This document shows positions 9,617-18,045 of a stretch of 64,000 nt of DNA, piece after piece. Both the position numbers and the translations under genes were made by a program. The notes under the pieces were generated by a model. The model saw only the letters and a program-made list of their open reading frames with translations, was not told the origin of the DNA and did no database searches. The first letter of the stretch is position 1. Every line of letters begins with the position of its first letter. The DNA comes from Furfurilactobacillus rossiae DSM 15814 (GTDB lineage Bacteria; Bacillota; Bacilli; Lactobacillales; Lactobacillaceae): the NCBI RefSeq assembly GCF_000428925.1, contig NZ_AUAW01000001.1:248001-312000 (forward strand). The letters run 5' to 3'.

Positions 9617-9627
9617 TTAAGAAAGAC
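9579..9627. repeat. 13-bp perfect inverted repeat
   Basis: GTCTTTCTTAATT (9579-9591) and AATTAAGAAAGAC (9615-9627) are perfect inverted copies separated by 23 bases. No T run follows on either side, so this is not a standard terminator. It lies directly before the toxin-like fragment and may mark a rearrangement end. Confidence 0.6.
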
Positions 9628-10180
9628 TTATTCACCGATTTCGGGTGGTGCTTTTTCTGGCGCTGTGTACTCAGATTTCGTAGATAATCAAACTAAAGCT
9701 AGTAGTAAAGTGCTTTATCCAAAAATGGAGGAAAGGGTCGGACAAAATAAGAAGTTTATGGGTCTTAGCTCCAGTGTAGATATTGATGCGGCGGAGGCAG
9801 AAATCAATAAAAAGACCAAAAATAAAATTGTCGATGCTGAGTCTGGTGTACAGGCAGAAGCTGGAGGTGTTCATCTGAAGGGGAATTTTTATTCATCAAC
9901 AAAATCACAAGAGTATGGCGCACAGGCAGAAGTTGACGGTTACACAATTCAGGGACATGTGGGATTTGGATTTTTGAAATACAATCATGTTCCTCTATTT
10001 GGAATTAAAGGGACCCTTCAAGCAGGAGAGACAGCTATGGCGGGTGTGAATCAAAAGAACACAAAGATTAAACAGCTTGTTCCACATATGGGGATATATC
10101 AGGCAACGTCTAATGTTAAATTTGGAGCTATTTTGGGTGTGAAACTCAAAGTTTCATATCCAATTTTGAGGGAGAACTGA
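9617..10180 (+). pseudogene. Fragment of a possible polymorphic toxin C-terminal region
   Basis: The frame is open from 9617 to the stop at 10178. A GTG at 9665 gives 171 residues, but the frame upstream also reads as protein (ISGGAFSGAVYSDFVDN), so the 5' end seems lost. The sequence has Gly/Ala-rich, small-residue repeats of the type YGAQAEVDGYTIQGHVGFGF and VQAEAGGVHLKGNFYSS. This resembles the glycine-rich beta or pore-type tails seen in LXG and other polymorphic toxins, but I cannot name a family. It has no own ribosome binding site. It is followed after eight bases by a gene for a small membrane protein, the order expected for toxin then immunity protein. The toxin assignment is inference. 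Confidence 0.45.
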
Positions 10181-10188
10181 GAGAAAAT

Positions 10189-10615
10189 ATGAAAATTAAA
10201 AATAAATATTTAATTATGTTAACGGCCTTATCAGTTTTCACAATCATAGGATTATTTTTTTCAATGGCGATAATAGATTTTCATTAGTGATGATGGTGAT
10301 TTCTGGAGTTACTTTTGAACTGGGAAGTTTGTTTTTCTTAAGAGTATTATCGAACATTAGCCAACAAAAATACTCGATCACTGACTCTAGTAGTGTAAAA
10401 AAATATTTAAAGCTGGTTCTTTTATAGTTTCATGCGGATTGGCACTTAGTTCTACAGATGAATTTTTTAGCCTAGGATGGTTATTTTTTCAAAATTATAT
10501 AGGTGGATTAGGTATTACTATCGGAATCGGGTACATGATTTTATTTAGCATATATGTAGTGGATCTATTTTTAATGATGAAAACCTTTATAGAAAAAGAA
10601 TGGGTAAATGACTAG
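10189..10615 (+). pseudogene. Frameshifted four-helix membrane protein, paralogue of the next two genes
   Basis: An ATG at 10189, preceded by GGGAG, starts MKIKNKYLIMLTALSVFTIIGLF and stops at 10285. The reading continues in another frame as SGVTFELGSLFFLRVLSNIS, and in a third frame as [21 protein letters not shown] to a TAG at 10613. The second shift is beside a run of seven A residues. FELGSLFFLRVLSNISQQKYSI lines up with FSELIAFAFLRVIPKISKEN of the gene at 11364, so these are paralogues. The position right after the toxin-like fragment suggests a dead immunity gene. Confidence 0.65.
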
Positions 10616-10845
10616 TCCTTTACGAAAGAAATAAAGTCGGAGAAAAAAGAATAGTCTCGTACTGTTAATAGTAATAATTATCTGATTGAACAAAGTCAGG
10701 AGGACTTTGACAAAGCGTACGAGAAATTTTATTGCTTTAAACTTTTCAATGATTAGTGTGTCTTTTAGACTCTAAGGTGTACGTAAGGTGAGCAGATTTG
10801 AAAATAACTTATCCCACTGTGAATTTTGATTGGTAGTGTTAACAG

Positions 10846-11259
10846 ATGAAAAAGAATGAAATAATAAAATTCGTATTTGTTATATTTGTGTTAGTTGCAT
10901 TAGGATTCAGCACAAGTGGAGAGAAGGTTGATGCACTTTTACCAACACTTAATATTGCTATTTTTGAAGGTGTTGCAATTTTTCTTTGTAACTGGATTTT
11001 ACTTTTTACTCAAAAAGGCATCTCAGCAATTACAACGAGAGAAGTTGAAAAAGTATTGAAGTTGTTGTTCATAATTGTCGTAATAGGGCTTCTTTTTATG
11101 ATCTTATGTCTTCAGGTTGTTTTGATGATTCAGTTTGTTCAATTTAATAAGGGTGTGATTCGGATAACTGGAATTTTCGCATACCTGGCTTTGACTTATG
11201 TAAGCACAAAAATTAATTTGCGGCTAATGATTTACACAATCAGAAATGTCATTCAATAA
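10846..11259 (+). CDS. Small four-helix membrane protein, putative immunity-type paralogue 2
   Basis: The protein has 137 residues and four predicted membrane helices (about 8-28, 36-56, 69-92, 104-122) with a short charged loop TTREVEKVLK after helix 2. It has the same length and layout as the protein at 11364 and the broken copy at 10189. I recognise no named family. Tandem small membrane proteins behind a toxin-like fragment resemble immunity-gene arrays of polymorphic toxin loci, but this is inference. The region before the ATG lacks a good ribosome binding site, so expression is doubtful. The 230 bases upstream hold only short open fragments. Confidence 0.6.
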   Translation: MKKNEIIKFVFVIFVLVALGFSTSGEKVDALLPTLNIAIFEGVAIFLCNWILLFTQKGISAITTREVEKVLKLLFIIVVIGLLFMILCLQVVLMIQFVQFNKGVIRITGIFAYLALTYVSTKINLRLMIYTIRNVIQ

Positions 11260-11363
11260 TTTTGCAACTAAATGATGGGTGGACGTATTTAAAAAGCAAG
11301 GTTAAAAGAGTTGATGGGGATTTGACAAAATATTATTCAAGTCTTGAAAAATTAGGGGATATT

Positions 11364-11777
11364 ATGAAAAAAAACATTCGTGGGATTTTACTGTTCTTAA
11401 TTTTCTTGGTTATTGGTGTACTTTTCCTAAATACTAGGCTGTATGTTATAGGGTATACAGTCATGGGGTTGTTTAGCGAACTAATTGCATTTGCTTTTCT
11501 TCGTGTTATTCCCAAAATTAGTAAGGAAAATTATGAAATCGTAACAACCGATCAAATTGCTCAAATTTTTAAAATCTTTTATTTGCTTTTATCTGCGGGT
11601 GCACTTTTCTTTTCCACTTGCCAATTTTTCAAAATAAGTTTTCTGTTTTTTGAAAACAGCCGAATTTGGTTCCATCTTATCTTAGGCTTACTCTGTTTTT
11701 TTGCGGCCCTTTATTACTTCTACGCAAATATTTTACTGATATTAAGCGACTACAACATGTTCAAGCAGAACATGTAG
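11364..11777 (+). CDS. Small four-helix membrane protein, putative immunity-type paralogue 3
   Basis: The protein has 137 residues, four hydrophobic segments (about 5-25, 29-49, 69-91, 101-125) and the loop PKISKENYEIVTTDQIAQIFK after helix 2, which matches the other two copies. A longer frame starting with TTG at 11262 exists, but AGGGG sits six bases before the ATG at 11364 and the resulting length equals that of the previous paralogue, so I chose it. Function unknown; possible immunity protein by context. Confidence 0.62.
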   Translation: MKKNIRGILLFLIFLVIGVLFLNTRLYVIGYTVMGLFSELIAFAFLRVIPKISKENYEIVTTDQIAQIFKIFYLLLSAGALFFSTCQFFKISFLFFENSRIWFHLILGLLCFFAALYYFYANILLILSDYNMFKQNM

Positions 11778-11945
11778 ACGGTGAATTTTAAAAAATAGTG
11801 GAAAACAAGACTATCAAAATGCTGCAATCACTAACCGAAGATCGCGCCAATAAAGCTAACTGGTGATCTGTATGCTTTTGTGTGTATTCATATCAATGTC
11901 TTAGTTTCAAATGGATCTAGTTTAAGTTTTTTGTTGCTGTTCATT

Positions 11946-12626
11946 TTAATCAGTGAGATGTGTGGATAATAGATCCACCAAAATAATGATCAGAACGATT
12001 ACCGCTAGCAACAACGATAACTGCCCGAATTGATCACTTAGAAAAACAAGCGTCACAGCGCCAATACAAAAGCCGGAGAAAATGCCGAGCAATTTTAGCC
12101 CTTGATTAACCATTACCCAATTGCGTTGCCAGAGACCACCAAACAAGAAGGCCGTACAAGCACGAATGTTGCCTGTCATCATCGTCGAATTAAACGTCAC
12201 GCCGTCGATATTACGAAAGGATTGTAGTTGAATCCCGGATACGGCCGAGAGTCCCGATGTAATGACGATATTAGGTAGGAAGTTAAGCGTGGCCGATAGG
12301 ATAATTAACAGCGATTCGACAGCAATTGTTATCCGTATCCATTGGCGAAGCGACCGAATAGAAATAGTTTGCTGAATGATCCGGGTAACACCAACGGCCA
12401 AAAAGAAAATCATCAATGGAATCAACCGTTGCCAAACGCCAACCCAATGTCCGCGAGCAATGTTAATACCAAGAAGAACCAGGTTACCAGACTGCAGACT
12501 CGCAAAAACACCGCCGTGAAACCAAAAAGAATCGGCATCGATCATCCCACCAATAAAGGCAAGCAGAATCGCAGTTCTGACTTTCATGATAAATGTGTGG
12601 TTGCTAATTACCGTAGCATTTTGCAT
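11946..12626 (-). CDS. YoaK/DUF1275-family membrane protein
   Basis: DUF1275 proteins are six-helix membrane proteins of unknown function. The 226-residue protein has the family pattern: ILLAFIGGMIDADSFWFHGGVFASLQSGNLVLLG near the start, then SAVSGIQLQSFRNIDGVTFNSTMMTGNIRA in the second half. I chose the ATG at 12626 because a GGTGG site precedes it at a fitting distance; an upstream in-frame TTG at 12638 lacks one. It ends the accessory island and is convergent with it. Confidence 0.8.
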   Translation of the reverse strand: MQNATVISNHTFIMKVRTAILLAFIGGMIDADSFWFHGGVFASLQSGNLVLLGINIARGHWVGVWQRLIPLMIFFLAVGVTRIIQQTISIRSLRQWIRITIAVESLLIILSATLNFLPNIVITSGLSAVSGIQLQSFRNIDGVTFNSTMMTGNIRACTAFLFGGLWQRNWVMVNQGLKLLGIFSGFCIGAVTLVFLSDQFGQLSLLLAVIVLIIILVDLLSTHLTD

Positions 12627-12819
12627 AAGAACCACCAACTTTCATAGTTGATTGCATTTCATCAGATTTACATACTATCTTTAATTTTACGTCAATTATT
12701 TATCGTGTGCTGATAACGACTAAAACTGCGTATTCTTTTTCTTAAACAAATGGATTTGAAACACGGCGGCATTCACGAGATAATGGACGAGTACGTTTAT
12801 TTGAGAAAGGATGACAAAC

Positions 12820-13689
12820 ATGAGTTCAAACATTCCTAACATCACATTGAGTAATGGCGTCGAAATCCCTCAAATTGGATTAGGCGTCTTTCGTGTCAAT
12901 GATCCGCAAGTCGTCGTTGACAGTGTTGTTGACGCAGTGAAAGCGGGATACCGTCATATTGATACGGCTAGTTTTTACGGAAACGAGGCCGCTGTCGGCG
13001 ATGGTGTTCGTCAAACTGGTGTGCCACGACAAGACTTATTTGTCACATCCAAAGTTTGGAATAATATCCGCGGCTATCAGGAAACAATTGATCAATTTAA
13101 CCGGTCACTAAGCCTATTAGGTTTTGACTATTTGGATTTGTATCTGATTCACTGGCCGGCTGCTGGCTATGAAGAAAATTGGCGGGCCATGGAAGACTTG
13201 TACCATGCCGGTAAAATTCGGGCAATTGGTGTTTCCAACTTTGAACCACGACACATTGAACATTTGATGGTTTCAGCAACAGTTGCGCCGATGATTGACC
13301 AAGTTGAAACACATCCATACCTGCAACAAAATGAAGTTCACGAGTATTGTGAGATCAATCATATTGTGCACGAGGCATGGAGTCCGTTGGGTGGTGGCAA
13401 GAGTGACGTGCTCAGTGATCCAGTAATCGTTGACTTGGCTGCCAGGCATCATAAGAGTGCAGCACAAATTGTCCTTCGTTGGCACGTTCAACGCGGTGAG
13501 GTAGTCATCCCCAAGTCTGTTCATCAACAACGAATTGAGGAAAACGCGGACGTTTTTGACTTTTCGTTAACGCCTGAAGAAATGCGCGCAATTGCAGCAT
13601 TGGACCGCAACGGTCGGGTTGGGTCAGATCCTAACGATGAAGCGTTCCTAAAACGTTCCACAACCTACGATAATCAGAATCACAAATAA
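12820..13689 (+). CDS. Aldo/keto reductase
   Basis: This NADPH-dependent reductase has a 289-residue AKR barrel with the full catalytic tetrad: Asp and Tyr in HIDTASFYGNE, Lys in VTSKVWN and His in LIHWP. The C-terminal IPKSVHQQRIEEN is the cofactor phosphate-binding segment. It resembles the 2,5-diketo-D-gluconate reductase / glyoxal reductase group. AAAGGA lies eight bases before the ATG at 12820; an in-frame ATG at 12811 sits on the binding site itself. It is followed 62 bases later by the Tag-like gene. Confidence 0.9.
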   Translation: MSSNIPNITLSNGVEIPQIGLGVFRVNDPQVVVDSVVDAVKAGYRHIDTASFYGNEAAVGDGVRQTGVPRQDLFVTSKVWNNIRGYQETIDQFNRSLSLLGFDYLDLYLIHWPAAGYEENWRAMEDLYHAGKIRAIGVSNFEPRHIEHLMVSATVAPMIDQVETHPYLQQNEVHEYCEINHIVHEAWSPLGGGKSDVLSDPVIVDLAARHHKSAAQIVLRWHVQRGEVVIPKSVHQQRIEENADVFDFSLTPEEMRAIAALDRNGRVGSDPNDEAFLKRSTTYDNQNHK

Positions 13690-13751
13690 ATCAGCTTGCG
13701 TTAAGTTGCCTCATCGATCACTAGCGGCGCAGGCAATTAAGGAGTCGGCGA

Positions 13752-14270
13752 ATGGCTAAATCAGCTGGGGTAATCGAATATGATCGTGATTTTGGGAAAG
13801 AAACACATGACGATCAACGAATGTTTGAATTATTAACTGTTGGCGTTTTTCAGGTGGGGTTGAGTTGGCAAGCAGCTGCTAGCAAGTTGCCAGCTTACCG
13901 GCGTAATTTTTACCAAATGGACATTGCTAAAGTTGCGGCCATGGACTTAGAAAATATTGACAATGTATTAAATGATCCAAACATGATTCGCAATCCCAGA
14001 AAAATCCGGGCAGTTATCAAAAATGCTCGGGCGATAATCGGTGTCCAAAACGAATATGGCAGTTTCGCCAACTACATGTGGAATTTCGTGGACGAGGTAC
14101 CCCACACTAAAAACTACGAAACACGCGACGAAGTGGAAACGAGCACACCGTTTGCTGGTAAGGTGGCTAAAGACATGAAGAAACACGGCTTTACGTTTGT
14201 TGGACCTACCGTAACTTATATGTTTATGAAAGCTTGCGGCATGATTCAAGATCAGGTGTGGGATAGCTAA
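13752..14270 (+). CDS. Tag-like (3-methyladenine glycosylase I fold) protein lacking catalytic and zinc residues
   Basis: The 172-residue protein follows E. coli Tag through the core: QVGLSW, IIRNPRKIRAVIKNARA, FANYMWNFV and GFTFVGPTVTYMFMKACGMIQD. The residues that define the enzyme are changed. The position of catalytic Glu38 is Gly (E. coli CLEGQQAGLSW against TVGVFQVGLSW, no gap). The N-terminal Cys and the AYHDNEW His of the zinc snap are absent, and the C-terminal His and Cys ligands are missing because the protein ends at DQVWDS. It is therefore a divergent homologue whose glycosylase activity is doubtful. A terminator follows. Confidence 0.8.
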   Translation: MAKSAGVIEYDRDFGKETHDDQRMFELLTVGVFQVGLSWQAAASKLPAYRRNFYQMDIAKVAAMDLENIDNVLNDPNMIRNPRKIRAVIKNARAIIGVQNEYGSFANYMWNFVDEVPHTKNYETRDEVETSTPFAGKVAKDMKKHGFTFVGPTVTYMFMKACGMIQDQVWDS

Positions 14271-14282
14271 AACACACCAAAT

Positions 14283-14335
14283 AGCACCCCATAATGACGA
14301 CTATGAGTCGAAATTATGGGGTGCTTTATCTTTAA
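14283..14335. terminator. Bidirectional terminator
   Basis: AGCACCCCATAAT (14283-14295) pairs perfectly with ATTATGGGGTGCT (14323-14335). It separates the convergent Tag-like gene and GH30 gene. Confidence 0.85.
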
Positions 14336-14339
14336 ATTG

Positions 14340-16013
14340 CTAGTCTTGTAAGCCTAAGAAACGATAAATTGGCGTTAACCAGTGATTATCGAACCGCGAC
14401 AAGCGCTTCAGTGATGTTGGCGTATGTGTTATCGGTGGTGTTTTCAAATTTTTTGCCGTTTGTTTAGGTAACCGCAGACTGTTGAAAGAATGCGGCGTTA
14501 ATCGTACTTTGTAAGCACGATGCCCGATAACAGCCTGGACTGTTCGTACTTGGGAGGACCGATTTTCAAGCAGAAGTCGCGTTGAGCCATCGTGTTGCAA
14601 AATGGCTGTGTGGTCCAATTGGCGATTTGTCGTTGAAGCAACACTCACGGCGCCAGGTTGGACATCACGACTGACTCTTTTGAGAACGTAATAGGCGGGA
14701 TTGATCACCAATTGTTCTTTCGACGTGCCAGCGTGTAAGACATTGATCGGGGCGCCGCAAGGATTAACGGCTGCGTGGGTCGGACCACCTTGACCATTGA
14801 GGACCAAGTTCCAATCGAGATACCCTTGAACATGGTGCTCAAAATCGTTGATGATGTCATATCCGTAACGAGCTGCTGGCGTCCACTGATTTAGCCAAAC
14901 GCCTTTTTCTTGTGCGGCTTCCGTGGCAATAATCTGTTGTAGTGGCTGCTGACGATGAAACCGGTCGAGGTTGTTAAAATTATCATCCCAAGCTGGTTGA
15001 CCACTAAGGTTGCCCAAGCTCATCTGAGCATTTAAACTGGCGGCGTACCAGTGCACACCCACGCTATCGACGTATTGGTGCACACCTCGATGCGCGTAAA
15101 ACTTCTGGGTCCATTGATTAAAGCCCATCATGATTGGCTGAGTAGCATCACTTTTAACGTAGTCCCAAACCATAATTTTTGTTTGTGGATGCCGTGCTTT
15201 TAATTTAGGACCTAAGTAGTGGGTAATAAAGGTCGCTGCTGCATCCGGTGTCCACGTCATTGCTTCCCATGGCGAGCTAGCTTGTAATTCATTTTGCAGA
15301 GACAACGTCTTAATCGCAACACCACGGCGTTGCTGTGCGTCAACGTACTTCACTAAGTAGTCGGCATAAGCGGGCATAGCAGAACGCTTTAATGCGTTGT
15401 TGACGAGAAAGTTTTGACCATCACGTCGGTGACTAACTTTCATCCATTTTGGTGGCGCCCATGGTGCTGCCATAATTTGGACGTTGGGCGCCTGCTTGAG
15501 AATCTGCTGTAAGACCGGTGAGACGTGAACATCGTCAGGTTTTAAACTGAATGTCGCTGGCGTGGCTTGTTTAGCATACGTATAGCCAAACGTCGAAAAA
15601 TCAGCCGATCCAATCGTCAAACGTAAATTCGTGTAACGAGCTCCTTGAGCGCCAAAGTAGGCCGTCAAAATTTGACGGCGTGTTTGTGGACGGCTCTTTT
15701 GAATGACACTGGCAGCACTGTCCGTTAAGGCGCCACCAACGCCAGTAAATGTTTGGCGACGACGATTAGGAAAGACTTGTACAAAGCCAGTACCATTGGA
15801 AACGTGATCAATATGTTTGCCCGTCACAAGATGCCGTTGATCATGCTGACCAGCTTGATTGGTAGTCGTCATCGTCGTTTGGTATCGTGAATCAGCCTTC
15901 GACACCGACATGGTTAATGCAGGCAAAGTGCTGCTGACCACGTTTGTAACGCCCACGGTTAGCATGGCAATAACGACTAATTTAATTGACGAACCAAGTT
16001 TCCGCTTTGCCAC
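14340..16013 (-). CDS. Secreted glycoside hydrolase family 30
   Basis: GH30 enzymes hydrolyse beta-linked glucans, xylans or glucosylceramides. The 557-residue protein begins with a signal peptide (MAKRKLGSSIKLVVIAMLTVGV and a hydrophobic stretch to about residue 35). The GH30 barrel contains FTGVGGALTDSAA, LRLTIGSADFS, APWAPPKWMK, the acid/base Glu in LSLQNELQ and the nucleophile Glu in IIATEAAQ. A C-terminal beta side domain ends with NSLRLPK. There is no LPXTG anchor, so release into the medium or retention by charge is likely. Subfamily and substrate cannot be told from sequence alone. An extended -10 (TGcTATACT) lies upstream on the minus strand near 16035-16043. Confidence 0.88.
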   Translation of the reverse strand: MAKRKLGSSIKLVVIAMLTVGVTNVVSSTLPALTMSVSKADSRYQTTMTTTNQAGQHDQRHLVTGKHIDHVSNGTGFVQVFPNRRRQTFTGVGGALTDSAASVIQKSRPQTRRQILTAYFGAQGARYTNLRLTIGSADFSTFGYTYAKQATPATFSLKPDDVHVSPVLQQILKQAPNVQIMAAPWAPPKWMKVSHRRDGQNFLVNNALKRSAMPAYADYLVKYVDAQQRRGVAIKTLSLQNELQASSPWEAMTWTPDAAATFITHYLGPKLKARHPQTKIMVWDYVKSDATQPIMMGFNQWTQKFYAHRGVHQYVDSVGVHWYAASLNAQMSLGNLSGQPAWDDNFNNLDRFHRQQPLQQIIATEAAQEKGVWLNQWTPAARYGYDIINDFEHHVQGYLDWNLVLNGQGGPTHAAVNPCGAPINVLHAGTSKEQLVINPAYYVLKRVSRDVQPGAVSVASTTNRQLDHTAILQHDGSTRLLLENRSSQVRTVQAVIGHRAYKVRLTPHSFNSLRLPKQTAKNLKTPPITHTPTSLKRLSRFDNHWLTPIYRFLGLQD

Positions 16014-16143
16014 GTAGACCGCTCCTTTACCACGATTTCTTTAAGTATAGCATGGTGTTTATTGAAGAGAAGCGTTTTAACTGGTGAGATAGTTTTAAAA
16101 CAGGTATGGTAAAAGTGGTTGAAATAATGGGAGGGTGTTACAG

Positions 16144-16992
16144 ATGAAAACTGTCACAATCAATCAGCAAGTACTGCCCGCAATCGGGTTAGGAACATGG
16201 CATATTGGTGACTCTGAGGCGACCAGGTCGCGCGAAATTGCGGCACTATCTGCTGGACTTGATGCCGGTGCTACAGTGATTGATACCGCGGAAATGTATG
16301 GCAATGGCCGCTCTGAACGGCTAGTTGGTGAGGTGTTAAACCAACGTCAACGCAATGACTTGTATCTTGTTTCCAAAGTTCTGCCGGAAAACGCGAGTGT
16401 AAGACAATTACCCCGTAGTTTGGACCGTTCTTTGGAAGCCTTGAATACTGATTACCTTGATTTATACCTGTTACATTGGCGGGGCAATATTCCACTTGCA
16501 GAGACGGTTCGTGCAATGGAAGCTGCTAAGAAGGCGGGCAAAATTCGTGCGTGGGGCGTATCAAACTTTGACGTGGATGATATGCAAGAATTGCTAAGCG
16601 TGCCTGATGGTGACAAGGTCGCTGTTAACGAGGTGCTTATCAACTTGCAAAGCCGTGGCACCTTGTTTGACTTGTTGCCATGGCAAGAGAAACATCATAT
16701 TCCAACACTTGCATATTCACCCATTGCACAGGGCGATACACTGGGTGGCAACTTGGCAAACAATGAAACACTGAAAAGCATTGCTGCGGCCCACCATGTG
16801 TCGGTGTTTGCTATTATGTTGGCATGGGTCATTCAATTGCCTGATGTGTTGGCAATTCCAGAGTCTGGGACAGTTGACCATGCCAAAGAAAATGTTGCTG
16901 TGGCGGACCTGGTGCTTAGCGATGAAGAACTGACACGGATAAATACCGCATTTCCAAAGCCAACACATAAAATTCCGCTAGCTGTGATTTAA
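16144..16992 (+). CDS. Aldo/keto reductase
   Basis: This is a second AKR, 282 residues, of a different subgroup from the gene at 12820. It has VIDTAEMYGNGRSERLVGEVL with the catalytic Asp and Tyr, Lys in LVSKVLP, and His in LYLLHW. The C-terminal segment AIPESGTVDHAKENVAV binds the cofactor. The start at 16144 has GGAGGG eight bases upstream; the in-frame GTG at 16135 overlaps that site. A DsrE-like gene follows 50 bases downstream. Confidence 0.9.
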   Translation: MKTVTINQQVLPAIGLGTWHIGDSEATRSREIAALSAGLDAGATVIDTAEMYGNGRSERLVGEVLNQRQRNDLYLVSKVLPENASVRQLPRSLDRSLEALNTDYLDLYLLHWRGNIPLAETVRAMEAAKKAGKIRAWGVSNFDVDDMQELLSVPDGDKVAVNEVLINLQSRGTLFDLLPWQEKHHIPTLAYSPIAQGDTLGGNLANNETLKSIAAAHHVSVFAIMLAWVIQLPDVLAIPESGTVDHAKENVAVADLVLSDEELTRINTAFPKPTHKIPLAVI

Positions 16993-17042
16993 CAAGCCAA
17001 TTCTATTTTATAAAAAAATGAAAAATTAAAGGAGCTGTTGAA

Positions 17043-17381
17043 ATGCGCCATAAGGTTGTCTTTCATGTGGATCAGCCTGATCACTGGGCTCACACGATGC
17101 AAAATGTCGCTAACTTAACCACATACGTCGAATCTGAACCTAAGGAGCAGCTACAAGTAGTTGTATTGGTCAATGGCGCTGCCATCACCAAATATTTGGA
17201 TCAAGACGGTCGGGATGTCGTCCGTCGCTTTACAGACGTCGAATTTCACGCCTGTCATAACTCAATGAGTACGCACAATATTACCGCTGATCAATTACCA
17301 GAGAGTGTGCTTGTGGTTCCCGTGGGCGTTTTGGATCTCATTAAATTACAGGAGTCTGGGTACGCATACATCAAACCATAG
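17043..17381 (+). CDS. DsrE/DsrF-like protein
   Basis: The 112-residue protein has the DsrE alpha/beta fold pattern: KVVFHVDQPDHW, LQVVVLVNGAAITKYL, VEFHACHNSM with one Cys near residue 73, and a C-terminal VPVGVLDLIKLQESGYAYIKP. Stand-alone relatives are hypothetical proteins; some DsrE proteins carry sulfur on a Cys. AAAGGAG lies eight bases before the ATG. It may be cotranscribed with the reductase upstream. Function unknown. Confidence 0.75.
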   Translation: MRHKVVFHVDQPDHWAHTMQNVANLTTYVESEPKEQLQVVVLVNGAAITKYLDQDGRDVVRRFTDVEFHACHNSMSTHNITADQLPESVLVVPVGVLDLIKLQESGYAYIKP

Positions 17382-17421
17382 GCTCGGGATATTGTGTAAA
17401 ATCGCTGATTTACTGATTATA

Positions 17422-17438
17422 AATGTTCACTGAACATT
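17422..17438. promoter_or_regulatory. 17-bp perfect palindrome upstream of the universal stress gene
   Basis: AATGTTCA-c-TGAACATT is a perfect palindrome 90 bases ahead of the usp start codon, in the short intergenic region. It has the form of an operator for a dimeric regulator. It does not match the Gram-positive LexA or CcpA consensus, so the regulator is unknown. Confidence 0.55.
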
Positions 17439-17527
17439 CAAAGGCAGATTAAGTGTGGATGAAATCAAATTATGGTATATATAAGTCAGATTTCATAAAC
17501 CTAATCCCTTTGAAGGAGGCGATTAAG

Positions 17528-17977
17528 ATGGCATTTCCACCAAAAGACATTATGGTACCCCTCGATGGTTCCAAAAATGCTGAGCGGGCGTTGACAACAG
17601 CCATTGCTTTGGCGAAAGAAAACAAGGCCCGTTTACACCTCGTTCGAGTCATTGATCCAAACATCTATGCGGCTTACGGTGGTGGCGCTAATGCGACCGT
17701 ATTTAACGAGGATGTTCGGCTCGCAACTGAAAATTATTTAGAGGATGTTGCCAAGCGAGTTAAGGAAAGTGGTTTTACAAACTTTTCAACAAAGCTACTG
17801 CAAGGCAATATTAAATCTACACTTGCTCGTAGCTACCCAGAAGAACACAAAATTGATTTAATCATGATTGGGGCTACGGGGATGAACGCCATCAGTCAGG
17901 CGGTCATGGGATCAATTACTGCCTATGTTGTTCGGCATGCGACCGTTAACGTGTTTGTAGTTAAAGATGAGGCCTGA
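17528..17977 (+). CDS. Universal stress protein (UspA family)
   Basis: The 149-residue protein has the UspA fold: IMVPLDGSKNAERALTTAIALA at the N-terminus and the ATP-binding motif GATGMNAISQAVMGSITAYV near residue 117. Nucleotide-binding Usp proteins act in the cytoplasm under stress. GGAGG precedes the ATG at 17528; a longer frame from 17453 has no such site. It is monocistronic, with a palindrome upstream and a strong terminator downstream. Confidence 0.92.
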   Translation: MAFPPKDIMVPLDGSKNAERALTTAIALAKENKARLHLVRVIDPNIYAAYGGGANATVFNEDVRLATENYLEDVAKRVKESGFTNFSTKLLQGNIKSTLARSYPEEHKIDLIMIGATGMNAISQAVMGSITAYVVRHATVNVFVVKDEA

Positions 17978-17986
17978 ATAATATTG

Positions 17987-18033
17987 ATTAAAACGCTTCT
18001 GCCATTACTTCGTTTTGGTCGAAGCGTTTTAAT
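17987..18033. terminator. Bidirectional terminator
   Basis: ATTAAAACGCTTC (17987-17999) pairs perfectly with GAAGCGTTTTAAT (18021-18033) between the convergent usp and ABC exporter genes. Confidence 0.85.
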
Positions 18034-18045
18034 TTGCTCTGAATA

